This document shows positions 1-7,033 of a DNA stretch of 10,625 bases, in pieces. The notes under the pieces are model-generated. The model made no database searches. It saw nothing but the letters and a program-made list of their open reading frames with translations, and was not told the DNA's origin. Origin of the DNA: Clostridium sp. CAG:273 (lineage in GTDB: Bacteria > Bacillota > Clostridia > TANB77 > CAG-508); the NCBI GenBank assembly GCA_000438355.1, contig FR901432.1:1-10625 (forward strand), in the 5' to 3' direction. Made by a program: the position numbers and the translations under genes. Within the stretch, counting starts at the first letter, position 1; each line of letters starts with the position of its first letter.

Positions 1-1832
1 ACTGTAACAGATTTTGCCAAATTTCTTGGTTTATCAACATCCAATCCTTTATTTTTAGAAATATAATAAGAAAGGAGTTGAAGAGGAATAACAGATAATA
101 TAGGTGATAGAAAGTCACTAGTATTTGGTATATTTATTACGTAATTAAAGTGGTTAGAAGGTAATATTTGATTTGTAATTATTAATGTTTTGGCTCCACG
201 AGTAATTACTTCTTGAATATTACTTAATGATTTTTCAACTAAGTTAGGGTCTGTTACTATTCCTATTACAGTTACATTATTTTCTATTAATGCAATTGGT
301 CCATGTTTTAATTCCCCTGCAGCATAAGCTTCAGAATGTATATAAGAAATTTCTTTTAGTTTTAGAGACCCCTCTAAAGCTACATTGTAGTCTGTTCCTC
401 TACCTAAGAAAAACATGTCTTTTTCAATATATACTTTTTTCGCAAATTTTTTTATTTCTTCTGTATTATCTAATATATTGCTAATTTTTACAGGTAAATC
501 TAGTATTTCAGATTTTAAATTTTCTAAAACATTTTCTGGAGTACTATTTAATACTTCTGCAAAATATATAGCAAGAATAGCAAGTAATACTACTTGAGAA
601 GAATATGCTTTAGTAGAAGCAACTGCAATTTCTGGACCAGCATGTGTATATATAGTATAATCTGCTTCACGAGTTATAGAACTTCCTATAACATTTGAGA
701 TTGCAAGAGTTGTAGCACCTTTCTGCTTAGAAAGTTTTAAAGCTGCAATAGTGTCTGCTGTTTCACCAGATTGGCTAATAAAAATACATAAAGTATTTTC
801 ATCTATTATAGGATCTCTATATCTATATTCAGATGCAATATCTACAGTTACAGGGATTCTGCAAAGTTTTTCTATAATTGTTTTACCAGTTAATCCTGCA
901 TGCATAGCTGTTCCACATGCTACTATATAAATTTTATTAATTTTAGATAAAAATTCTTTAGTAAAGTGTAAATCGTCAAAGTCACATTTTTCACCAAGTT
1001 TAAATCTAGATCCTATAGTTTCTCTAATTGCATTAGGTTGCTCATAAATTTCTTTTAACATATAGTCTTCAAAACCATCTTTTTCTGCGGCACAAGCATC
1101 CCATTCTATATTTTTTATAGCTTTAGAATGCTCTACTAAACTTGAATCATAAAACCTAATTGTATTTTTAAAAATTTCTACAAATTCGTTATCATCTGGA
1201 AGATAGAAATCTCTTGTATATGGTAATATGGCAGGAATATCAGATGCAATAAAATTTTCTCCGTTTCCTTTACCTATTACTAATGGACTGTCCTTTCTTA
1301 CAACTATAAGTTTATCTGGATATTTGTAAGAAATTACACCAATAGCATAACTTCCTTTTAAATCATCTACTGCAGATTTTACAGCACGCAAAAATGGATT
1401 TTCTCCTTGTATACCATTTTCATAATAATAGTGTATTAAGTTTGGTATTACCTCAGTATCTGTTTGAGATAAAAAATTGTAGCCTTTATTTTCCAAGAAG
1501 TTTCTTATTTCTGTATAATTTTCGATAATTCCATTATGAACAACTGCAAAAGTATTACTGTTATCCATATGAGGATGTGAATTTTCTTTAGATGGTTTAC
1601 CATGTGTTGCCCATCTAGTATGAGCTATTCCAATATTTCCTAATAAATCATTAATTCCATCTATATCATATAAATTATTAACTCTTCCTTTATTTTTCAT
1701 TACAGCAATTTTATTATTATCCAAAACTGCTATTCCTGCAGAGTCATAACCTCTATATTCTAAACTTAAAAGCCCATTAATTAATATTGGAGTAGCCTTT
1801 TTATCTCCAATATATCCAACAATTCCGCACAT
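1..1832 (-). CDS. glmS: Glutamine--fructose-6-phosphate aminotransferase (isomerizing), 3' end just outside window
   Basis: GlmS makes glucosamine-6-phosphate from fructose-6-phosphate and glutamine, the first step towards UDP-GlcNAc for peptidoglycan. The protein starts MCGIVGYIGDKKATPI; Cys2 becomes the N-terminal nucleophile of the glutaminase domain after Met removal. Class II glutaminase motifs follow (EYRGYDSAGIA, HTRWATHGKPS, VVHNGIIENY). The C-terminal half has two SIS sugar-isomerase domains (VACGTAMHAG, ISQSGETADT, AVASTKAYSSQ, GRGTDYNVALEGSLKLKE, EAYAAGELKHGPIAL). The window ends inside the usual C-terminal tail (LAKSVTV), so only about one or two residues plus the stop are missing. 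610 full codons are present, close to the family length. The start at 1832 has an AGGAGG eight bases upstream. The frame is intact and contains no CGG codon. A glmS ribozyme precedes it, so expression is expected to respond to glucosamine-6-phosphate. Confidence 0.98.
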   Translation of the reverse strand, partial: MCGIVGYIGDKKATPILINGLLSLEYRGYDSAGIAVLDNNKIAVMKNKGRVNNLYDIDGINDLLGNIGIAHTRWATHGKPSKENSHPHMDNSNTFAVVHNGIIENYTEIRNFLENKGYNFLSQTDTEVIPNLIHYYYENGIQGENPFLRAVKSAVDDLKGSYAIGVISYKYPDKLIVVRKDSPLVIGKGNGENFIASDIPAILPYTRDFYLPDDNEFVEIFKNTIRFYDSSLVEHSKAIKNIEWDACAAEKDGFEDYMLKEIYEQPNAIRETIGSRFKLGEKCDFDDLHFTKEFLSKINKIYIVACGTAMHAGLTGKTIIEKLCRIPVTVDIASEYRYRDPIIDENTLCIFISQSGETADTIAALKLSKQKGATTLAISNVIGSSITREADYTIYTHAGPEIAVASTKAYSSQVVLLAILAIYFAEVLNSTPENVLENLKSEILDLPVKISNILDNTEEIKKFAKKVYIEKDMFFLGRGTDYNVALEGSLKLKEISYIHSEAYAAGELKHGPIALIENNVTVIGIVTDPNLVEKSLSNIQEVITRGAKTLIITNQILPSNHFNYVINIPNTSDFLSPILSVIPLQLLSYYISKNKGLDVDKPRNLAKSVT

Positions 1833-1889
1833 AAAATATACCTCCTAAAATTAATAAATAAAATTTTTAAGAAAGCAATACAAATTAAG

Positions 1890-2028
1890 TTACCCTATTA
1901 GATTTGTTATATTATATTACTATAATTTTTTGTCTAATATTTAATGGCAGTAACATGCCATAGGACCATCCGCCGAGTCTTTCGATAAATCCTAACCTCG
2001 TCAACAGAAAAGCTCTGTCCAGGCGCTA
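1890..2028 (-). ncRNA. glmS ribozyme: glmS ribozyme (glucosamine-6-phosphate-activated self-cleaving riboswitch)
   Basis: On the minus strand the leader holds the conserved core in order: AGCGCC with the cleavage site (A at 2027, G at 2026), CTGGAC, a short P1 hairpin (ACAGA/TCTGT), GTTGACGAGG, TTTATCGA and TCGGCGGATGG. A hairpin ATGGCA/TGCCAT (1944-1961) follows, then an ATTAGA/TCTAAT pairing (1897-1938) compatible with P4. This matches the known glmS ribozyme core. The fold sits about 50 bases before the glmS ribosome site. In the family, glucosamine-6-phosphate acts as cofactor for cleavage, after which the downstream mRNA is degraded. The outer limits are approximate because the 3' part is AT-rich and I paired it by eye. 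Confidence 0.95.
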
Positions 2029-2088
2029 AAACACAGTCTATCCTCCTTTATTAAATTGTAGAAAATTTGTAAACTTTCTAATGTTAAT

Positions 2089-2117
2089 ATATTACTATAA
2101 AATTATAAATGTGTCAA
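2089..2117 (-). promoter_or_regulatory. Sigma-A type promoter for glmS
   Basis: On the minus strand a perfect -35 TTGACA (2117-2112) is followed after 17 bases by TAATAT (2094-2089), a five-of-six match to the -10 consensus. Transcription would begin near 2082. The leader would be about 250 bases long and include the whole ribozyme. This is the best promoter match in the window. Confidence 0.85.
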
Positions 2118-2162
2118 AAAAAAATTATTATTTTTTTACAAAAACTAGAAAGCTCAAGAATA

Positions 2163-2191
2163 TTGATTTTTAAGCTTTTTTGTGATAAAAT
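2163..2191 (+). promoter_or_regulatory. Sigma-A type promoter for the 2226-4506 gene group
   Basis: TTGATT (2163-2168), a 17-base spacer and TAAAAT (2186-2191), with a TG dinucleotide one base upstream of the -10 (extended -10). It lies 34 bases before the first start codon of the plus-strand group and is divergent from the glmS promoter. The two -35 elements are about 45 bases apart, separated by an A- and T-rich stretch. Confidence 0.7.
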
Positions 2192-2225
2192 ATATAAAGT
2201 TTTATAAAAAAATAAGGAGAAGAAA

Positions 2226-2525
2226 ATGGTAAAATTAAATGGACAAGAGCAATTAGATTTAATTTATGACCTTTTACTAAAAGGGGTTGGAACAAGTGAA
2301 TTACAAAAGTTGGGAATTAATATAAGTAAGCTTTCTATTGTAAGACAGTGTAAATTAGCAGAAAAATTAATAAGAAGCGGATATTCTAAAGAAAATTTAT
2401 CTGGTTTAGGAATTAGTATGGATAAATTTCCTATACAAGAGCAAATAAAGTTAAATACTATGGATGCTAGACTAAAAAATCAACAAAAAAAAGAAGCTGC
2501 ACTTGAAGAGGAAATTGAAAAATAA
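2226..2525 (+). CDS. Uncharacterised small protein with a tandem 32-residue repeat
   Basis: The product has 99 residues and I do not recognise the family. The start has AAGGAG five bases upstream and lies just behind a good promoter. Residues 10-41 and 42-73 align without gaps as two 32-residue repeats with about ten identical positions, sharing the pattern L...L...G.....L..LGI...K..I..Q. Each unit looks like a helix, a glycine turn and a second helix. The C-terminal 25 residues are very rich in Lys, Glu and Gln and should be helical and solvent-exposed. No signal peptide, membrane segment or catalytic motif is visible. It leads an apparent operon with the large coiled-coil protein and a 68-residue protein, which suggests a shared job. 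That link is inference from position only. Confidence 0.8.
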   Translation: MVKLNGQEQLDLIYDLLLKGVGTSELQKLGINISKLSIVRQCKLAEKLIRSGYSKENLSGLGISMDKFPIQEQIKLNTMDARLKNQQKKEAALEEEIEK

Positions 2526-2538
2526 AGGGGAAGGAGAA

Positions 2539-2556
2539 CATAGTAAGTTTACTATG
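2539..2556 (+). promoter_or_regulatory. Hairpin between ribosome site and start codon
   Basis: AAGGAG (2531-2536) lies 30 bases before the ATG at 2567, too far for normal initiation. Between them is an inverted repeat CATAGTAA-GT-TTACTATG, which can form a 7-8 base-pair hairpin. If folded, it leaves about 12 bases between ribosome site and ATG, a workable distance. An ATG inside the hairpin (2554) opens only a three-codon frame (ATG ATA AAA TAG). Confidence 0.55.
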
Positions 2557-2566
2557 ATAAAATAGC

Positions 2567-4310
2567 ATGGCATATAAAACAGATAAAACTTCTAAGGAAT
2601 TAAAAATTATGCTAAATGAGAATACTGCTGAGTCTAAGGAACTTAAGGAACTAATAGTTGATCTTGTGCAATTTTCTATTATAATAGGTAAATCAATAAA
2701 TAAAAATGATGTGATAAAAGCAGTTAATTTAGCAAAGAAATGGAAAGTAACAACTGGTAAGCAACCGAAAAGTATAGCTGACTTTCAAAGAATTAAGCAA
2801 AAGGCTAATTTTGATTTAATGGGTTTTATAAACTATGAAGCAAGTATTTTAACAAACTTAGATTTTTTTGATATACAACATGATTTAAAACGGAATTTTT
2901 GAAACTTATATGAAGAATTTGCAAGAAATAAAACCAGATGCAACTAAAGAAGAATTATTTTGTGTGAAATATACTGTAAAAGATTATAGTAAGCAATTTA
3001 CAGATATAAGACAAAGAGAACCAGCAGAAGTATATGCAAATTTAATGTATTTGTCTAACCAATTAGCACATGTTTTTACAGTAAGAGAAAATGGCAATAA
3101 GGCATATTTTGACCAAATGTCATTTATAAGAGAATCTTTTATGAAAATAAAAGACTGGTGTATACATAAAATAATAGATGAAAAAAGAAAAGGGGCAAAT
3201 ATAGAATTAGTTATTGATAGAAAAAATACATCATTTAAATATGACTCTGTTTTGTCTGTAGCCTTACCAACTTATTTTGAGCCTTTTAGAGTTCATATTC
3301 CAAATAATTTACTTTCAGAAGAAGAAATAAATTTATGTATGGATGATAGTAATAAAATTTGGAGACAGGGATTAAAAACTACTTTTCCATCTTATATTTC
3401 TGACGAAAAGGCAGAACTTTTACAGAAAATTTATAATGAAAAATATTTAAAGATAAAAAAAGGTGCTAGAGTAGATACAAATAGTAGGGAGAGATTAAAG
3501 TTATTTTTAGGCACAAGAAATAGAATATTAAAACGTAAAACAATTAAGGGAGCAACAACTGCAAGGAATATGCAGAAGAAATCAAAACAAGTTGCAATAC
3601 AAAAAGATAATAATATTTTATTTAAAGAGTTGGCTCAACAATTGAACATACAATTTCCGAAGTATTTTAAAAATGGTTTCTTAAAAAGGACAAGCTATTC
3701 TTTAGGAGATGTACATGGAAAAATATATGAATTATCTAAAGAAATTTTAAAGAAACATGGTATAAAAGAAGAAAATATGGATAGCGAAATTGCAAAATTG
3801 TTTATTTACATGAAAGTAACAGAGCCATTAAGTTCATTTATGAAGTTAGCAGAACAAGAAAGAAAAGATATGGTAGAACAAGATGCTAAACTATATATAG
3901 ATGGATTTGAATTTATTACAAATAATTTATCGATAGAAACAAATTATAATACACTAAGAACAAAAACTAAGAATTTAACAGCTTCAAAAGGTACAACTAT
4001 TAAGCCAGATAATAAATTATTATCTGAAAATGCAGAATTAATAGCTGAAGTACAACAATTAAGAATAGAAGTAAATAGACTTACAGAAGAACTTCAAGAT
4101 TGCAGAATAAAGCTTGCAAATTCAAGAAGATTACTAAATGCAAGCAGAAAAGATAATAGAAAATTAAATAAAAATAACGAACAACTAAGACAAGAAAATA
4201 TAAGACTTAAAACACAAGAAGCATCGACTAGAGCAAGAACACAAAGAAGCGGAGGAAAATTACAGAAGAGTGAGAAAGAAGCGCAAGGAGATGACGAAAA
4301 TGAAAAATAA
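2567..4310 (+). CDS. Uncharacterised ~580-residue coiled-coil protein, read through a +1 shift at CGGA
   Basis: Two open frames lie end to end: 2567-2902 (111 residues) and 2910-4310 (466 residues). The second has no ribosome site and sits in the +1 frame. The first frame reads ..DLK-CGG-AAT-TTT-TGA; dropping the C at 2891 gives DLK-GGA-ATT-TTT-GAA, that is ..DLKGIFETYMKNLQE.. with no gap. The continuous product would have 580 residues. I do not recognise the family. The N-terminal half is mixed alpha/beta-like and soluble; a Lys/Arg-rich stretch covers fused residues about 295-345. Residues about 480-545 form a long coiled coil rich in Leu, Asn, Glu and Arg, and the tail is charged (ends GDDENEK). 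There is no signal peptide or membrane segment. The alternative is two separate proteins linked by reinitiation across 7 bases. Confidence 0.7.
2887..2902 (+). other. Putative +1 recoding site CGGA in the coiled-coil gene
   Basis: Zero frame: AAA CGG AAT TTT TGA. Plus-one frame after skipping the C at 2891: AAA GGA ATT TTT GAA. The joined frame gives Gly109 of the fused protein. The site matches CGGARTWTWT, shared with the uvrC and rluA-family sites. Confidence 0.6.
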
Positions 4311-4506
4311 TTTCGAAAGTGAAGTAAATAGTAAGTCAAGCCTTACAATTAACAAAAATATTGCCCTATTTTTGTATGAGAAAGTAAAAAATGGTGACCT
4401 TGACCCAAAATATGTTCCAGATAAATATTTAAATATAATAAAAGAGCTGTTATTGGAAGAAAAAAGGCTAAAAACAGATAAACTGAATAAATTTAATAAA
4501 TTATAA
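4300..4506 (+). CDS. Uncharacterised 68-residue protein
   Basis: The chosen start is the ATG at 4300, with AAGGAG nine bases upstream (4285-4290). An earlier ATG at 4270 has no ribosome site and lies deep inside the preceding gene. The start overlaps the end of the coiled-coil gene by 11 bases, so the two are probably translationally coupled. The protein begins MKNNFESEVNSK and has a short predicted helix followed by a segment LDPKYVPDKYLNIIKELL and a Lys-rich helical tail. It is hydrophilic, with no membrane segment or known motif visible to me. Its tight coupling suggests it is a partner of the coiled-coil protein, which is inference. Confidence 0.75.
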   Translation: MKNNFESEVNSKSSLTINKNIALFLYEKVKNGDLDPKYVPDKYLNIIKELLLEEKRLKTDKLNKFNKL

Positions 4507-4573
4507 ATTTTAACAAGGATAATTTAAGTTTTATGATTAATTAATGAGTTATTATAAATTTAAAACAGATTAA

Positions 4574-4636
4574 ATATATACTTAAAATATTAAAGTACTA
4601 AAATATTGGAAGTATTAATGTATTTTAAGTATATAT
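4574..4636. repeat. Long AT-only inverted repeat between the unknown operon and uvrC
   Basis: Two perfect 16-base arms (4574-4589 and 4621-4636) flank a 31-base loop that can itself pair partly (TTAAAGTACT with AGTATTAA). It could form a long hairpin in RNA. It probably ends the upstream operon, though no clean U-tract follows. A weak promoter-like pair, TTGGAA (4606-4611) and TATATA (4630-4635), lies inside it and could serve uvrC. The rest of the 4507-4682 gap holds no open frame. Confidence 0.6.
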
Positions 4637-4682
4637 ATTTTAAGCATAGTATATTTAAATAAACTAAAGTATAGGAGTTATA

Positions 4683-6507
4683 ATGTTTAATATTGAGGAA
4701 GAACTTAAGAAATTGCCAAGTAAACCACGGAGTATATATAATGCATGATAAAAATGATAAAATTATATATGTTGGAAAAGCAGTATCTTTAAAAAATAGG
4801 GTAAGGCAATATTTTAGAAAGACAAATAAGACCAAAAGAATAGAAAATATGGTTGCTTTAATAGACCATTTTGAATATATAGTAACAGATAATGAGGCAG
4901 AGGCGCTAATATTAGAATGTAACTTGATAAAAAAGAATATGCCTAAGTTTAATGTACTTTTAAAAGACGACAAAACATACCCATATATAAAAGTAAATAT
5001 AAAAGCAGACTATCCAGATGTATATATAACAAGAAGGATTTTAAATGATGGAGCTAAATATTTTGGACCATATGCAAATGCAGGCAGTGCAAAAGAGATG
5101 GTGGATTTCATAAAAACAAAATTTAAAATAAGACAATGTAAAACATTTAAGTATAAAGATAGACCATGTTTAAATTATCATATAAAAAAATGTTTGGCAC
5201 CATGTATGGGATATATTAGCAAAGAAGAATATATGGAACAGATAAATCAAATTATAGATCTTTTAGAAGGGAAAACAGACAAAGTTATTAGACAACTAAA
5301 GAAAGAAATGGAAGAAGCATCCATAAAATTTGAATATGAAAAAGCAGCATACATAAGGGATAAAATTTTAGCAATAGATAATATAAGCAAAAGGCAAAAA
5401 GTATCTAATTTATCTGAAAACGATATAGATGTAATAGGAATTGCAAAAAGCAAATATCAAGTTTGCTTGGAAATGTTTTTTATAAGAAATAGTAAAATGA
5501 TAGGAAGAAAACATTACTTTCTTGCAAATATACAGGACGAAGAAGATAGTGAAATTTTATCTAGTTTTATAAAACAGTATTATGTTGGAAACCCTATTTT
5601 GCCACATAAAATTATGATAAAGGAAAACATAGAAGATAAAGAAATAATAGAAAAGTCATTAACAGAACAAGCAGGGCGAAAGGTAGAAATAAAAGCTCCA
5701 CAAAAAGGAGAAAAATTAAGATTAGTAGAAATGGCAGAAAATAATGCAAAAATAACATTAGAAAATAAAGAAAAAGACAAAACAACAATATTAACAGAAC
5801 TAAAAGAAGCTTTAAGTTTGGAAAATATACCAAGAAAAATAGAATGTTTTGATATTTCAAATATATCTGGTACAAACGTAGTTGCAGGTATGTGTGTAAT
5901 GCAAGATGGTGTTATAAAAAAGAATTTATCTAGAAGATTTAAAATAAAAACTGTAATTGGTCAAGATGACCCTGCGTGCATGAGAGAAGTTGTAACGAGA
6001 AGATTAAAACATTCTATAGAAAATTCAGAAGGAGGTTTTGGAAAACTTCCAGATGTTATATTTGCAGACGGAGGAATTACACAAATAAGAGCAATAAAAC
6101 AGGCAATTTCTGATGTTCAAAAGTGGATAAATAGCGAATTGAGTGGAAGTGTAAAATTAAATATTGCTGTATTTGGAATGGTAAAAGATGACACACATTC
6201 AACTAGAGCATTAATAGATGAAGAAAGAAACGAAATACAAATATCTGAAAAGCTTATGAATTTAATAACAAACTTTCAAGACCAAGTTCATGAAACAGCA
6301 ATAAGTTATCATAGAAAATTAAGAGATAAACAAATTACAAAATCTGAATTAGATGAAATAAAAGGCATTGGAGAAACTAAGAAAAAAGAACTTTTAAAAA
6401 ATTTCGGAAGTATTAATAAAATAAGAGAAGCAAATATAGAAGAAATAGCAAAAATAAAAGGAATAAATTTAGAATTAGCAAAAACTATAAAAAATAAACT
6501 AAAATAA
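4683..6507 (+). CDS. uvrC: Excinuclease ABC subunit C, frame joined by a +1 shift at CGGA
   Basis: UvrC makes both incisions in nucleotide excision repair with UvrA and UvrB. The start at 4683 has AGGAG five bases upstream and begins MFNIEEELKKLPSKP, as UvrC proteins do. The zero frame then hits CGG at 4728 and stops at TGA 4746. Dropping that C gives KP-GVYIMHDKNDKIIYVGKA, the conserved GIY-YIG start. The joined protein has 607 residues, the normal UvrC length. It shows the GIY-YIG nuclease (about 15-95), four cysteines 152/162/170/174 fitting an iron-sulfur site, a UVR UvrB-binding motif (about 200-235), the RNase H-like nuclease with Asp390, Asp462 and His505 (DDTHSTR), and C-terminal helix-hairpin-helix repeats (about 545-605). 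A TTG-initiated frame from 4693 exists but gives an unrelated N-terminus and lacks a ribosome site. Confidence 0.93.
4725..4748 (+). other. Putative +1 recoding site CGGA in uvrC
   Basis: Zero frame: CCA CGG AGT ATA TAT AAT GCA TGA. Plus-one frame: CCA GGA GTA TAT ATA ATG CAT. The restored glycine (residue 16) is the highly conserved first glycine of the GIY-YIG domain, so the needed reading here is known with confidence. The site fits CGGARTWTWT. Confidence 0.75.
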
Positions 6508-6573
6508 TGGAGTAATATGTAAAAAAGTTAAGTACGATATTATGCATAAACTGTAATAAATGTTCATATATAA

Positions 6574-6605
6574 TAATAAGCAGGTAAAAAGTGCTTAATT
6601 ATTTA
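6574..6605 (+). other. Imperfect hairpin in the uvrC-membrane protein gap
   Basis: AATAATAAGCA can pair with TGCTTAATTATT with one bulge around the loop GGTAAAAAG, ending just before the ribosome site of the next gene. It may be a weak terminator for uvrC or a leader structure for the small membrane protein. There is no good U-tract. The remainder of 6508-6621 shows nothing clear. Confidence 0.3.
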
Positions 6606-6621
6606 TAGGGGGAATTTTATT

Positions 6622-6828
6622 ATGGAGTATGCAAAAGATGTTTCGTTTAATTTAAAGTGTGGAAATAAGGAAAATATAAAAACACATAGGACAAACCTTA
6701 TTTCTAAATGTATGTTAAAAGCTAAAAAACATAAAACAATAATTTCTATTGTAATTTTAACTATTTTAATGATAGCATTAGATTGTTTTTTAATAGCAAA
6801 TTTTATTAATGTGTTAACAAGTTTATAA
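6622..6828 (+). CDS. Small single-pass membrane protein, function unknown
   Basis: The product has 68 residues and follows a GGGGGA ribosome site eight bases upstream. The first 45 residues are basic and hydrophilic (MEYAKDVSFNLKCGNKEN..., LKAKKHKT). One hydrophobic helix then covers residues about 43-64 (IISIVILTILMIALDCFLIAN) and runs almost to the C-terminus. The Lys-rich flank before the helix suggests the N-terminus stays in the cytoplasm. There is no signal-peptidase site or known domain that I can see. It stands alone between uvrC and an A-rich leader and is not obviously coupled to either neighbour. Confidence 0.75.
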   Translation: MEYAKDVSFNLKCGNKENIKTHRTNLISKCMLKAKKHKTIISIVILTILMIALDCFLIANFINVLTSL

Positions 6829-6990
6829 AATGTTAATCATTAGGAGAAAAATACAAATAAAAAGTAAAAAAGAAATACAAATATATAAATAAAAAAAGAA
6901 ATGAGAAAATATTAAAATAAAAAAACAAATGTAAGAACAAGAAATAAAAGTAACATAAAAAAATAAAATTAAGTAAATTATAAAAATAAT
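6829..6990 (+). other. A-rich non-coding stretch
   Basis: About 160 bases made largely of A on the plus strand, with scattered T, few G and almost no C, arranged as repeated AAAATAAA / GAAATA-like blocks. No open frame or clear promoter is visible. It leads into the ribosome site of the methyltransferase gene and may be an unstructured 5' leader or simply biased spacer. Confidence 0.5.
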
Positions 6991-7003
6991 GAAGGAGTAA
7001 TAA

Positions 7004-7030
7004 GCTAGTTTAAACTAGTAAAAAAGTTTA
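7004..7030 (+). promoter_or_regulatory. Alternative hairpins between ribosome site and methyltransferase start
   Basis: AAGGAG (6992-6997) is 36 bases before the ATG at 7034. Between them lies the palindrome CTAGTTTAAACTAG (7005-7018). Its second half, TAAACT (7011-7016), can instead pair with AGTTTA (7025-7030). The two folds exclude each other. No ATG, GTG or TTG lies at a normal distance from the ribosome site, so a structure that bridges the gap is plausible. Confidence 0.45.
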
Positions 7031-7033
7031 GTT

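Noticed and set aside
290..597. Short plus-strand frames opposite glmS
   Set aside because: They are shadows of the glmS coding strand, with no ribosome site and low-complexity translations.
2896..2900. Slippage or miscount in the T5 run as the sole cause of the break at 2891-2902
   Set aside because: Removing one T also restores the frame, so it stays possible here. But the other two breaks have no homopolymer, and all three share CGGA, so one explanation covers all.
4693..4728. TTG start at 4693 as the true start of uvrC
   Set aside because: It has no ribosome site and gives an N-terminus (RKNLRNCQVNH) unlike UvrC. The ATG at 4683 with AGGAG gives the family N-terminus and joins at the CGGA site.
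4094..5875. Minus-strand frames opposite the coiled-coil gene and uvrC
   Set aside because: They mirror A-rich coding sequence, giving Leu/Phe-rich products without ribosome sites.
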